Shown here one piece after another: positions 15,817 through 24,374 of a stretch of 64,000 nt of DNA. Both the position numbers and the translations under genes were made by a program. Under the pieces are notes generated by a model. It did not search any database, was not told the DNA's origin, and was given only the letters and a program-made list of their open reading frames with translations. Position 1 is the stretch's first letter; every line of letters starts with the position of its first letter. Source of the DNA: Bradyrhizobium sp. (GTDB taxonomy: Bacteria; Pseudomonadota; Alphaproteobacteria; Rhizobiales; Xanthobacteraceae); the NCBI RefSeq assembly GCF_022844465.1, contig NZ_JALHLP010000001.1:620001-684000 (forward strand). The letters run 5' to 3'.

Positions 15817-15972
15817 TTCCTTGGCAACTTTCGTTTCGGGAATCGGCAGGGCTTTGGCGGGCTGGCGAGTACAGAAGGCACGAGGCATGTTGACAATCCC
15901 GCCGTTGACGTCAAGTTTCGGCGCGCCACGGACGCCGCGAGCGAAACAGCGTCGCGGACCAGGGAGACCAGG

Positions 15973-16527
15973 ATGGCGGTTGCGGAGAACGACAGCAGGC
16001 CCGAGACTTTCGGCGGAAGCTGGCATGGCGTGGTGCTGGACACCCTCAAACGCAACGAAATCCGCATCGTCCCCTACGTGCCCGATCGCGTCCTGACGAC
16101 GCTGATCAGGAGCCTGCACGCCGACCCGTTTTTCACGACCTTCCCCACTGCGCGCGAGGAGGAAGCGGTCGGCGTCGTGGCCGGCGCCTGGATGGGTGGC
16201 ATGCGCGGCGCGGTGCTGATGCAGACCTCGGGATTCGCCACGCTGGCGAACGTGCTGGCGTCGCTGGCGGTGCCTTACCAGATCCCGCTGATCATGTTCG
16301 TATCCGAACGCGGCACGCTCGGCGAATTCAACTACGGCCAGTCGCTGGTGTGCCGCACCATGCGCCCGGTGCTGGATTCGCTGGCCATGGAGCACCACAC
16401 TGCCACCCGGCTCGACGAGTTCGAGTTCATCGTCGACCGCTCGGTCAAGCAGGCGATCGCCACCCAGGCGCCGGTGGCGGTGATCCTCTCACCGCTCCTG
16501 ACCGGCGGCAAGGTGTTCGAGAAGTGA
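15973..16527 (+). CDS. ThDP enzyme small subunit, PYR-domain type (ComD-like)
   Basis: A 184-residue protein corresponding to the N-terminal pyrimidine-binding domain of a thiamin-diphosphate decarboxylase. The start is the ATG at 15973 after AGGGAGACCAGG. Features are IRIVPYVPDRVLTTLI, the ThDP-activating acid region PTAREEEAVGVVAGAWMGG, MQTSGFATLANVLASL and QIPLIMFVSERG. It resembles the alpha subunit of sulfopyruvate/phosphonopyruvate decarboxylases. The next gene encodes the matching ThDP-binding subunit, starting 20 bases later (or overlapping if its GTG is used). Together they would decarboxylate a 2-oxoacid; the exact substrate is unknown. Confidence 0.85.
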   Translation: MAVAENDSRPETFGGSWHGVVLDTLKRNEIRIVPYVPDRVLTTLIRSLHADPFFTTFPTAREEEAVGVVAGAWMGGMRGAVLMQTSGFATLANVLASLAVPYQIPLIMFVSERGTLGEFNYGQSLVCRTMRPVLDSLAMEHHTATRLDEFEFIVDRSVKQAIATQAPVAVILSPLLTGGKVFEK

Positions 16528-16547
16528 GCGATTTTGGGAAACGCGCC

Positions 16548-17162
16548 ATGACATCAGCCGCCGCAACCGCCGCCCGCAACACCAAGGTCATGAACCGCTT
16601 CGATCTCACCTCGCGGCTGATCGCCAAATTGAAAAACGAGGAGGCCGTGATCGGCGGCATCGGCAACACCAATTTCGACCTGTGGGCCGCCGGCCACCGG
16701 CCACAGAACTTCTACATGCTGGGCAGCATGGGCCTCGCCTTCCCGATCGCCCTCGGCGTGGCGCTGGCGCAGCCGGACCGGCGCGTCTTCGCGCTCGAAG
16801 GCGACGGCTCGCTGTTGATGCAACTGGGCTCGCTCGCAACCATCGCGATGCTGGCGCCCAAGAACCTGACGATGGTGGTGATGGACAACGGCGTCTATCA
16901 GATCACCGGCGCGCAACCGACGCCCGCCGCGGCCGTCGCCGACATCGTCGCCATCGCGGCCGCAAGCGGGCTCGCCAACAGCGCCTGGGCAGCGGACGAG
17001 GAGGATTTCGAGCGCCTGGTCGATCAGGCGCTGTCCGCTTCCAGACCAACCCTGATCGGCGTCCGCATTGACGACCGGCCGGGCGTCGGCACCACCCGCC
17101 GCGATCCCGTACAGATCAGGGAACGCTTCATGCACGGCATGGGCGTGCGCGAGCCGCTATAG
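16548..17162 (+). CDS. ThDP enzyme small subunit, PP-domain type (ComE-like)
   Basis: A 204-residue ThDP-pyrophosphate-binding domain, partner of the preceding gene. The metal/ThDP motif is EGDGSLLMQLGSLATIAML (GDG at 85-87) with the closing asparagine in VVMDNGVYQITG. It also has GGIGNTNFDLWAAGH and FYMLGSMGLAFPIALG, as in sulfopyruvate decarboxylase beta subunits and acetolactate-synthase-like enzymes. The ATG at 16548 has a GGGA eight bases upstream; an in-frame GTG at 16524 overlaps the previous stop (GTGA) and is a possible coupled start adding eight residues. The split of one enzyme over two short genes is normal for this group. Confidence 0.87.
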   Translation: MTSAAATAARNTKVMNRFDLTSRLIAKLKNEEAVIGGIGNTNFDLWAAGHRPQNFYMLGSMGLAFPIALGVALAQPDRRVFALEGDGSLLMQLGSLATIAMLAPKNLTMVVMDNGVYQITGAQPTPAAAVADIVAIAAASGLANSAWAADEEDFERLVDQALSASRPTLIGVRIDDRPGVGTTRRDPVQIRERFMHGMGVREPL

Positions 17163-17166
17163 GTAC

Positions 17167-17202
17167 GAAAAAGTCCCCGCCGGCCCGACGCCGGCGAGGA
17201 CT
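17167..17202 (-). terminator. Rho-independent terminator of DUF1236 gene
   Basis: On the minus strand a 12-bp stem (AGTCCTCGCCGG with CCGGCGGGGACT, one mismatch, 7-base loop) runs directly into TTTTTCG. It lies 22 bases after the DUF1236 stop and just beyond the plus-strand ThDP gene, so it may also slow transcription from that side. Confidence 0.85.
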
Positions 17203-17224
17203 CTCGTCAGGATTGCGCCCTGAG

Positions 17225-17611
17225 TCAGTCGATGACGCGGATCACGCGGCGAGTGCGCGGGTCGACGATCACGCGCTGGTCGTTCACGACGGCATAGCGG
17301 TACTCGGTGTAGCTCGGCACCGGCCGCAGCACGACGGTTTCCGGCAAGGGTTCGCCAACCACCACGCGCTCGCGGATCGTGATCGAGGGCTCGCCCCGCG
17401 GCACCGCAGAGAACACCGCGTTCGGAATCTCGAGGCCGGCGCCGACAACGGCGCCGACGGTGCCACCGACGGCTGCGCCGACCGGACCACCAATCTGGCC
17501 GCCGGCGGCGGCGCCGCTCGCGGCACCAGTGGCCGTGGTGGATTGAGCAAAGGCCGCGCCTGAAGTCAGCAGCGAGGCGGCAATCAGGGATACGGCTAGA
17601 CGGTTCTTCAT
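17225..17611 (-). CDS. DUF1236 family secreted protein
   Basis: A 128-residue exported protein. The ATG at 17611 (MKNRLAVSLIAASLL) has a GGAGG six bases before it and starts a classical signal peptide ending AAFAQ. A Gly/Ala-rich stretch follows (GAASGAAAGGQIGGPVGAAV and on), like glycine-zipper envelope proteins. The C-terminal domain has PSYTEYRYAVVNDQRVIVDPRTRRVIRVID, the DUF1236 signature common in Bradyrhizobium and relatives. Function unknown; likely periplasmic or envelope associated. It is a single-gene unit ending in a good terminator. Confidence 0.88.
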   Translation of the reverse strand: MKNRLAVSLIAASLLTSGAAFAQSTTATGAASGAAAGGQIGGPVGAAVGGTVGAVVGAGLEIPNAVFSAVPRGEPSITIRERVVVGEPLPETVVLRPVPSYTEYRYAVVNDQRVIVDPRTRRVIRVID

Positions 17612-17708
17612 GAGGTCCTCCAGTGATTTTGACAATGCGTCTCAACCGCGGGCGGACGTAGATGTTCCGGTTCCACTTGCCGCTTCCCAACGGTTCCCGA
17701 CCGCCGGG

Positions 17709-18596
17709 TCAATTTTTGGCGATCTGGTGGTTCGCCATCATTTCCAGCGCCCGGGCCATTCCCGAATGGTCCCATGCCTTGCCGCCGTGCGCGGCGCAGG
17801 AACTGAACAATTGCTGGGCGACCGCCGTGCCGGGCAAGGAGATGCCGAGCGACCGCGCACCCTCCAGCGCCAGATTCAGATCCTTCTGATGCAACTCGAT
17901 GCGAAACCCCGGCTCGAAGTTGCGCTTGACCATGCGCTCACCATGCACTTCGAGAATCCGCGACGACGCAAAGCCCCCCATCAGCGCCTGGCGCACCAGC
18001 GCCGGGTCCGCGCCGGCCTTTGAGGCGAACAACAACGCCTCTCCGACCGCCTCGATCGTCAGCGCCACGATGATCTGATTGGCGACCTTGGTGGTCTGCC
18101 CGTCGCCATTGCCGCCGACCCGCGTGACGTTCTTGCCCATCCGGTCGAACACCGGCTTCATCGCGTTGAACGCCCGCTCCGGCCCGCCCACCATGATGGT
18201 TAGGCTCGCCGCCTTGGCGCCGACCTCGCCGCCCGAAACCGGCGCATCGAGATAGTCCGCGCCGAGCGCCTCCACCTTCCTGGCGAATTCCTTGGTGGCC
18301 AGCGGCGAGATCGAGCTCATGTCGACGACGATCTTGCCCTTGGAGAGCCCGGAAGCGACGCCGTCCTGCCCGAACAGCACCGCCTCGACATGCGGCGTGT
18401 CCGGCACCATGATGATGACGACGCCAACCTGCGCGGCAACCTCCCTGCCCGATTTGCACACCACCCCACCGGCGTCGGTCAGTTCAGCGGCAATCGGCGC
18501 GACGTCGTGCAGAAACAGCCGATGCCCGGCGTTTTGCAGATGGCGGGCCATCGGGCGCCCCATGGTGCCGAGGCCGATAAAGCCGATATCGATCAT
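17709..18596 (-). CDS. glxR: tartronate semialdehyde reductase / 3-hydroxyacid dehydrogenase (GlxR-like)
   Basis: A 295-residue NAD(P)-dependent beta-hydroxyacid dehydrogenase. The start at 18596 has a GGGAGG site. N-terminal nucleotide motif GFIGLGTMGRPMARHL (5-20), substrate motif DAPVSGGEVGAKAASLTIMVGG (117-138) and catalytic K170 in GQTTKVANQ are all in place. The family covers tartronate semialdehyde reductase (glyoxylate use), 3-hydroxyisobutyrate dehydrogenase and related enzymes; the motif set and length fit GlxR/GarR best, but the substrate cannot be fixed from sequence. An oxalate locus 8 kb away makes a C2/C3 acid role plausible. The gene symbol is tentative. Confidence 0.82.
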   Translation of the reverse strand: MIDIGFIGLGTMGRPMARHLQNAGHRLFLHDVAPIAAELTDAGGVVCKSGREVAAQVGVVIIMVPDTPHVEAVLFGQDGVASGLSKGKIVVDMSSISPLATKEFARKVEALGADYLDAPVSGGEVGAKAASLTIMVGGPERAFNAMKPVFDRMGKNVTRVGGNGDGQTTKVANQIIVALTIEAVGEALLFASKAGADPALVRQALMGGFASSRILEVHGERMVKRNFEPGFRIELHQKDLNLALEGARSLGISLPGTAVAQQLFSSCAAHGGKAWDHSGMARALEMMANHQIAKN

Positions 18597-18652
18597 GTCC
18601 AATCCTCCCTGTTTGATCTTGTCAGGAGCCTCGCTTCCGGCCCGGCGGAAAC

Positions 18653-18782
18653 CTAGAGCCTTTTCCGTTTCGATGGAATCGAAACGGGACTCTAGATTCC
18701 TGATTTGACGCATTTTCTTGACGCGAACCGGTTTCCACCCCGCATCAAGTGCGGGGCAGGCTTTCGCTGGAAAACGCTCTAA
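18653..18782. repeat. Bradyrhizobium-type interspersed palindromic repeat
   Basis: Read on the minus strand it has the layout AGAGCGTTTTCCAGCGAAAG ... ACCGGTTCGCGTCAAGAAAA ... TCTAGAGTCCCGTTTCGA, which I know as a frequent intergenic repeat in this group. It contains a 10-bp perfect hairpin (CCGTTTCGAT-GGA-ATCGAAACGG, 18665-18687) and an inserted-looking 7-bp hairpin (CCCCGCA-TCAAG-TGCGGGG, 18738-18756). It lies between two minus-strand genes and reaches the stop of the permease gene. Confidence 0.75.
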
Positions 18783-20017
18783 CCGATCAGGTCAAGCCCG
18801 AGAAGCAGGAGACTGGAAACCAGCCCCGCAACCGGCACCCAGGATGGACAGATGAACGCACCGGCGGGCGGTGCTTCGCCGCCACGCTTGAGCCGGAGCA
18901 GCGCGACGTTCACGATCGCAAAGATCAGAAGCGTAAAGCGCGCCGTCCACTCGGCAAGGCCGGCGAGCGGAACCGACAAGGCGAGCACCAGGATCGCCCC
19001 CGCGCCGATCACGGTGGCGAGTACCGGCGTGCGGGTCAGCGGGTTCAATCGCGCAAGAATCTGCGGCAGGCTGCCCTGGTCGGCCAGGCCATAGAGCACC
19101 CGGGCGATCATGATCATGTGGACGATGACGCCGTTGAGCGTGGCCACGATGGCGATCGTGCTCATGGTCACGAGCGGCATCCCGGTAAGCCGCTCGAACA
19201 CCAGCGCAAGCGGCGCCGGCGAGCGGGCCAGTTCTTGCGGCGGCACTGCCGTGACCGCGACCCACGTCACCACCGCGTAGAACACTGCGGTCAGGCCGAG
19301 GGTCAGGAACAGCGCACGCGGCAAGGTGCGGCTCGGTTCTTTCAGTTCTTCCGCAATGTTGACCAGATGTTCGAAGCCGATAAAGGCGAACACGGCGATC
19401 AGGGCCGTTCCCGCCACCCCGATCCAGGCCGCGGGATCGCCGCCGGCAGGCCAGATCTCCGGCAGGCGGGTGACGATGTCGGCGCCCTGACCAATCCCGG
19501 CAATGATGATCAGTCCCCGTCCGCCTACCTCGATCACCGTCATGATCCCGGCAAAGGTGATCGATTGAACCGTCGCTAGACATGCCACCACGCCCATCGT
19601 GACTACCGCGCCGGCAATGATCCAAGGCGCGGGAACCGGCACGAACACCCCGATGTAGCCCGCGCTGCCGACGCTGATCGTCGCGGCCGAAACCATCGCG
19701 GTGGCGACGACGAGCAGCCCGACGGCGAGGCTGAGCCATTCGCGTTTGAACGCAGCCTGCACATAAGCCGCCTCGCTGGCGCTGACCGGCATCCGCGTCC
19801 CCAGTTCGGCGAACGTGGCGGCGCTGAAGGCCATCACGAGCGCGGCGCCGACGAAAGCCAGCGGCGCATGCATTCCGGCGCGGCCGGCGGCGACGCCGAC
19901 GAGAACGTAGATGCCGGCGCCGATGGTTACGCCAAGCCCGTAGAGCACGGCATGGGTCAGCGTGAGCGAGCGTGCAAGCCGCGGCGTCCCTTGCTGCGTT
20001 GCCGACCGGCTAGACAT
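18779..20017 (-). CDS. APC-family amino acid/amine permease
   Basis: A 412-residue inner-membrane carrier of the amino acid-polyamine-cation superfamily. The first membrane segment carries the family signature TLTHAVLYGLGVTIGAGIYVLVG with the unwound GAGIY, and about twelve hydrophobic segments follow. A cytoplasmic loop has FIGFEHLVNIAEELKEPSRTLPRALF, the typical APC consensus (normally GFD...NxAEE). It is a little short compared with 450-500-residue relatives and ends shortly after the last helix. The substrate is probably an amino acid or amine, not identifiable. The start at 20017 follows GGAGAG. The 3' end overlaps the repeat at 18653-18782 by four bases. Confidence 0.9.
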   Translation of the reverse strand: MSSRSATQQGTPRLARSLTLTHAVLYGLGVTIGAGIYVLVGVAAGRAGMHAPLAFVGAALVMAFSAATFAELGTRMPVSASEAAYVQAAFKREWLSLAVGLLVVATAMVSAATISVGSAGYIGVFVPVPAPWIIAGAVVTMGVVACLATVQSITFAGIMTVIEVGGRGLIIIAGIGQGADIVTRLPEIWPAGGDPAAWIGVAGTALIAVFAFIGFEHLVNIAEELKEPSRTLPRALFLTLGLTAVFYAVVTWVAVTAVPPQELARSPAPLALVFERLTGMPLVTMSTIAIVATLNGVIVHMIMIARVLYGLADQGSLPQILARLNPLTRTPVLATVIGAGAILVLALSVPLAGLAEWTARFTLLIFAIVNVALLRLKRGGEAPPAGAFICPSWVPVAGLVSSLLLLGLDLIG

Positions 20018-20142
20018 TCATGTTCTCTCCGGTCCTTAAACGGCACGCGCACATGCGCAGGAAAAGGTCCTCTGGGGAAATATGTCCTTCCACTACAATC
20101 TTACGCGCCCGCGCATTTGATTCGCCTCAAGGAACTTGTTTG

Positions 20143-21663
20143 ATGAGCCAGCCGACGGACACGCAACAGGGCTTGGTCGTACAGGCCCTCGCGGCATGGT
20201 CGCCCAGCCTGATGCGACCCATTCTCGGATTTCGCCAGAGCTATCTGCCGCTGCTGCTGGTCTATTTCGCCTACGGCGCGCTCGGCGTCATCGACGTCAG
20301 CCGCGACATGTGGGTCAAGGAGCGCCTGACCCTGAGCGCGGCGGAACTCGCCGGCATTGGCGTCTGGCTGAGCCTGCCGTGGACGGTGAAGATGGTGTTC
20401 GGCCAGCTTGTCGACAGCGTTCCGATCTTCGGCTCGCAGAGGCGGTCCTACATCCTGATCGGAACCGTCTTCACCGCCGGCGGAATGCTGACCCTGGCGG
20501 GCGCGGCCGGCGGATGGATCGCGTTCAGCCGGGCCGACCACCTCTACATTCTCGGCGCGATGCTGATCGTGGTCGGCACCGTGATCCAGGACGTCGTGGC
20601 CGACGCGATGTCGACCGAAGTCGTCTCGCGCGTGGATGCGACCGGGCACGCGCGCGCGGAGCACGAGATCAAGGCCGAACTCGGCATGGTTCAGGTGCTC
20701 GGCCGCCTGGCGCTCGGGATCGGAATCCTCTCGGTGGCGGGACTGTCCGGATGGCTCGCCCAGGTATTCGACCGTGAAACGGTTTTTCTGTTCGGCCTCG
20801 TCATACCCGCCATTTCGGCTTTGGGCGTGCTGCTCATTCGGTCGGAAACCGGCGAACGGCGGCCGGTCGACTGGCGCATTCTCGGCGGCGGCATCGGCTT
20901 CGGGCTCATCGTCCTGGCGGTCGCGCTCGGCGGACTGCCGTTTGCCCAGGAACTGGTGTTCGTGCTGTCGATGCTGGTGGTTTGCACGATGCTGGTGTTT
21001 GTCACGCGCGACCTCGATGCCGGGACCAGGCGCGCCATCCTGTTCGCAAGCATCATCATCTTCGCCTTCCGCGCCACGCCATCCGCCGGCGACGGCTATT
21101 TCTGGTGGACGCTCGATATCCTCAAATTCGACGAGGCCTTCTACGGCAGCCTGCGCCAGACTGCAGCCATCATCGCCATCGTCGCAATGTGGGCCTTCAG
21201 CAAGCAATTGACGGAGTATTCCGTGACCAAGGTGCTGTTCTGGCTCGCCGTCGCCGGAGCCATCCTGTCGCTGCCGAATATCGGCCTGTTCTTCGGCCTT
21301 CACCACTGGACCGAGGCGACGTTCGGGATCGGGGCGCGCGCGATCGCCGTGATCGACGCGGCCGCCGCCTCGCCCTTCGCACAGCTCAGCATGATCCCCC
21401 TGCTGACGCTGATCGCGTTCTACGCGCCGCAGGGTCACCGCGCGACCTGGTTTGCGCTGATGGCCTCGCTGATGAACCTGGCGCTGGTCGCGGGCCAACT
21501 GCAGACCAAATATCTCAATCAGGTCTTCGTCGTACAGCGTGGCGAGTATGCCGAGCTTGGCCCGCTGTTGATCACCGCGGGGGTGCTTGGCTTCGTCATT
21601 CCGGTCGGCGCCATCCTGCTCCTTGGCCGACGCGCCGAAAGGGCCGCGAAAGATACTGGCTAG
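20143..21663 (+). CDS. MFS transporter, folate-biopterin-transporter-like
   Basis: A 506-residue integral membrane protein; ATG at 20143 with AAGGA ten bases upstream. It has about twelve membrane segments. The early region FRQSYLPLLLVYFAYGALGVIDVSRDMWVKERLTLSAAELAGIGVWLSLPWTVKMVFGQLVDSVPIFGSQRRSYI-like pattern (starting residue 30) and the VGTVIQDVVADAMSTEVV motif fit the FBT branch of the major facilitator superfamily. FBT members carry folates, pterins or S-adenosylmethionine in some organisms, but bacterial members are mostly unassigned. It is convergent with the DUF808 gene and stands alone as a transcription unit. Confidence 0.85.
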   Translation: MSQPTDTQQGLVVQALAAWSPSLMRPILGFRQSYLPLLLVYFAYGALGVIDVSRDMWVKERLTLSAAELAGIGVWLSLPWTVKMVFGQLVDSVPIFGSQRRSYILIGTVFTAGGMLTLAGAAGGWIAFSRADHLYILGAMLIVVGTVIQDVVADAMSTEVVSRVDATGHARAEHEIKAELGMVQVLGRLALGIGILSVAGLSGWLAQVFDRETVFLFGLVIPAISALGVLLIRSETGERRPVDWRILGGGIGFGLIVLAVALGGLPFAQELVFVLSMLVVCTMLVFVTRDLDAGTRRAILFASIIIFAFRATPSAGDGYFWWTLDILKFDEAFYGSLRQTAAIIAIVAMWAFSKQLTEYSVTKVLFWLAVAGAILSLPNIGLFFGLHHWTEATFGIGARAIAVIDAAAASPFAQLSMIPLLTLIAFYAPQGHRATWFALMASLMNLALVAGQLQTKYLNQVFVVQRGEYAELGPLLITAGVLGFVIPVGAILLLGRRAERAAKDTG

Positions 21664-21765
21664 CGCATGAGCCGGAAGAGTGTGTAGCGGTTTTCCGAAA
21701 CGATCATGCGCAAACAAAGAGCTGAAGCGGGATGACGATTTGAAGAAAAGTCATCCCGCTTAGGC
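21664..21765. repeat. interspersed repeat with 11-bp hairpin between convergent genes
   Basis: The stretch GCGGTTTTCCGAAACGATCA then TGCGCAAACAAAGAGCTGAA resembles a common repeat of this bacterial group. It ends in a perfect hairpin AGCGGGATGAC (21726-21736) and GTCATCCCGCT (21750-21760) with a 13-base loop, at the DUF808 stop codon. No T-run follows on either strand, so it could serve as a barrier between the convergent genes but is not a standard terminator. Confidence 0.65.
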
Positions 21766-22761
21766 GCTTTGCCGGCGGCCCGGCAGAACGTTCTTCATAA
21801 GCTTCCATGCCGGAGCCACCGCATACTGAATAACCGGGATCGCGGCGGCACCAACCAGCAGCCCAAGGACCCCCGAGATCGCCGCTTCAACCACCCATTT
21901 CAGCACACCGGCCACCTGCGGAAGCGCGTGCGCCACCGCATCGGCGGCAGCGTGGACGGCGTGGCCGATCGCAGGCGGACCGTAGACCTCAAGGCCATGC
22001 AGGATGATGCCGCCGCCCACCCATATCATGGCGGCGGTTCCAACCACGCTGAGAATGGTCAGCAGGACCGGCATGCCGCGAACAATGGCGCGTCCGAGCG
22101 CACGGCCGATGCCACTGATCGCCGAGGCGCCATCGTTCCGCGCCAGCGCGAGACCGAAATCATCGGCTTTCACGATGAGGGCGACCACGCCGTACACTGC
22201 GACGGTAATCCCGATCCCGACCACCGCCAGCACCACCGCCTGCATCCACAGACTGCCTGCGGGAAGCGTCGCCAGCGTGATCGCCATGATCTCCGCCGAG
22301 AGGATGAAGTCGGTCTTGATGGCGCTTGCGATCTTCTCATCCTCGACTGTTCTTGCATTCAGCGCCACCGTGCCGAGCTGCGCTTCATGTTGATGCGCCT
22401 GGTGCGGCATGATCGCTTCCAGCACTTTCTCCACCCCTTCGTAGCAGAGGTAGGCGCCGCCGAACATCAAGAGGGGCGTGATCGCCCAGGGCAGGAAATA
22501 GCTGAGCGCCAGGGCGGCGGGAAGCAGGATCAGGAGCTTGTTGCGAAGCGATCCGGCCGCGATCCGGCCGACGATCGGCAGTTCGCGCCCGGCGTCGAAT
22601 CCGATCACGTAACCCGGCGTGACCGCGGTATCGTCGATCACCACGCCCGCCGCCTTGGCTCCCGCCTTGGCGGCCTGGCTGGCCACGTCGTCAAGCGAGG
22701 CCGCGGCCACCTTGGCGATTGCCGCGATATCGTCGAGAAGGCCGATCAGTCCGACGCTCAT
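21760..22761 (-). CDS. DUF808 inner-membrane protein (YedI-like)
   Basis: A 333-residue membrane protein. The ATG at 22761 (MSVGLIGLLDDIAAIAKVAA) follows AAAGGAAAG and begins the DUF808 consensus; a longer frame to 22821 adds nothing conserved. Characteristic parts are DDVASQAAKAGAKAAGVVIDDTAVTP, PIVGRIAAGSLRNKLLILLPAALALS and FGGAYLCYEGVEKVLE, with TDFILSAEIMAITLATLP in the second half. E. coli YedI belongs to this family, which has no established function; several segments form six or more helices. Downstream is a hairpin repeat; upstream, 64 bases away, ends a same-strand MFS gene. Confidence 0.9.
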   Translation of the reverse strand: MSVGLIGLLDDIAAIAKVAAASLDDVASQAAKAGAKAAGVVIDDTAVTPGYVIGFDAGRELPIVGRIAAGSLRNKLLILLPAALALSYFLPWAITPLLMFGGAYLCYEGVEKVLEAIMPHQAHQHEAQLGTVALNARTVEDEKIASAIKTDFILSAEIMAITLATLPAGSLWMQAVVLAVVGIGITVAVYGVVALIVKADDFGLALARNDGASAISGIGRALGRAIVRGMPVLLTILSVVGTAAMIWVGGGIILHGLEVYGPPAIGHAVHAAADAVAHALPQVAGVLKWVVEAAISGVLGLLVGAAAIPVIQYAVAPAWKLMKNVLPGRRQSA

Positions 22762-22825
22762 CGATGCTTTCCTTTCATCATCCGCGAATTGCTCGGCGGC
22801 GAGATAGAATTGCCGGCGCACAAGC

Positions 22826-24115
22826 TCAGGCTTGCAGCGGTTGCCGGCGGGCGCGCATTTCGTCGCTCGGCCTGATATCCTGCGCGCGGCTATAGACGGC
22901 GACAGCGACGATCAGCACCCCCGTCAGCACCCCAAACAACGCGCGGTAGGCGGTTTCGCTCCGGGCGCCGTCGGCCAACGGCTCGAAGGCGCCGACGATG
23001 ACGCCCGACAGCGTCTGCATGCAGGCGACGCCAAGCATCACCGCAGTGTTGATCGTCGCCACGCCGCGCCCAATCAGCCGGTCCGGAAAGATTCCGCGGC
23101 CGTGCGTCATCACCATGGTGCTGGCGGCGCCGAACAGGCCCATGCACAGGATCGCGGCGATCGGCACCCAGACCGGCGGGCGCGACGCCAGCGCCAGCAC
23201 CGCGAGCATGGCGATGGTGACCAGCGTGCCGCCGACCGCGATCCATTTGCGCGTGTCCAGCACGCGGTCCAGCGGGCCGAAGCCGATGATGCCGAACTGG
23301 TAGGTGATGACGGCGGCGAGCAGGACGTTGCCGGCCTCGATCGCCGTGAGGCCGTAGACCTCGCGCAGGAACGGTCCGCCCCACAAGCCCTGCACGGTGA
23401 AGGTACAGGCGTAGTTGCAGAAATTCATCACCAGGATCGGCTTCAGGAGCGGGTTGCCTAGCACTTCGAGCAGGCCTTGCAGCATCTGGCGCGGCGTCTC
23501 CGGGGTGCGGTCCAGAAACGGATGGCCGGGCGGCGCGTCGCGCACCACCACCCAAACCGCGATGGTCGCGAGCGCGATGAAGACGACGACGGCGCCGAAC
23601 ACGGCGCGCCAGCCGACCGCCTCCGAGGCCCAGGCCAGCGGCGTGGTGGCGACCAGATTGCCGAGCAGGCCGATCGACAGCACCATGGCCGTGAGCGTGG
23701 AGAAGCGGTCCGGCGGGAACCAGCGCGAGATCACCACCATGCTGCCGATCAGCATGACGCCGAAGCCGGCGCCCATCAGCGCGCGACCAGTGAGCAGAAC
23801 CGGCCAGCTCGGCGCCAGCGTGAACACGGCGGCGCCCAGCGTCGCCAGAATCAGCATGCCGGTTACGGTGCGTCGCGGGCCAAGATGGTCGAACAGGAAG
23901 CCGCAGGGTATTTGCATGGCGGCGAAGCCAAAGAAGAATGCACCGGTCAGCGCGCCCAGGGCTTCCGGCCCGATCCCGAGGTCGCGCATCAGGTCAAGCC
24001 CGATGGTGACGTTGGCCGCGCGAAAAAAATGGCTGGCGACATAGGCGGTGGCCAATGTCGTGACGATGATCAGGCCCCGGCGGTGGGGGAACGGGCGCCG
24101 CTCGGTGGACTGCAT
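22826..24115 (-). CDS. MFS transporter
   Basis: A 429-residue twelve-helix carrier of the major facilitator superfamily. The loop between helices 2 and 3 reads GFLFDHLGPRRTVTGM, the classical MFS DxxGRR-type motif, and helix 4 has GRALMGAGFGVMLIGSMVVISRWFPPDRFSTLTAM, which resembles sugar-acid/anion:cation symporters. Substrate not predictable. The gene runs in the same direction as DUF808. A Shine-Dalgarno upstream of the ATG at 24115 is weak. The next gene is divergent at 24375. Confidence 0.87.
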   Translation of the reverse strand: MQSTERRPFPHRRGLIIVTTLATAYVASHFFRAANVTIGLDLMRDLGIGPEALGALTGAFFFGFAAMQIPCGFLFDHLGPRRTVTGMLILATLGAAVFTLAPSWPVLLTGRALMGAGFGVMLIGSMVVISRWFPPDRFSTLTAMVLSIGLLGNLVATTPLAWASEAVGWRAVFGAVVVFIALATIAVWVVVRDAPPGHPFLDRTPETPRQMLQGLLEVLGNPLLKPILVMNFCNYACTFTVQGLWGGPFLREVYGLTAIEAGNVLLAAVITYQFGIIGFGPLDRVLDTRKWIAVGGTLVTIAMLAVLALASRPPVWVPIAAILCMGLFGAASTMVMTHGRGIFPDRLIGRGVATINTAVMLGVACMQTLSGVIVGAFEPLADGARSETAYRALFGVLTGVLIVAVAVYSRAQDIRPSDEMRARRQPLQA

Positions 24116-24374
24116 CGATGGGGCGAGATCCCGCTTCTCGTTAAGAATGGCTCGGCAGGCATTGCTGGCTTCCGAGCCTATGCGGGCTTGCCGCGCCGTT
24201 CAAGGTTGCAACGATCGCCGCGGCCCGGCAAATCACCGTCGGATTGCCTCCGATGCCCGGCCGGCGCGACCTCACCGGAACCGGCCGCAATGTTATCCAA
24301 CTTTCCGACTACCGATCGAGCATAAACTTGTCGAACTGATTCGGCGGACTTTCGCGGTCCGCGAGGAGATTGTG

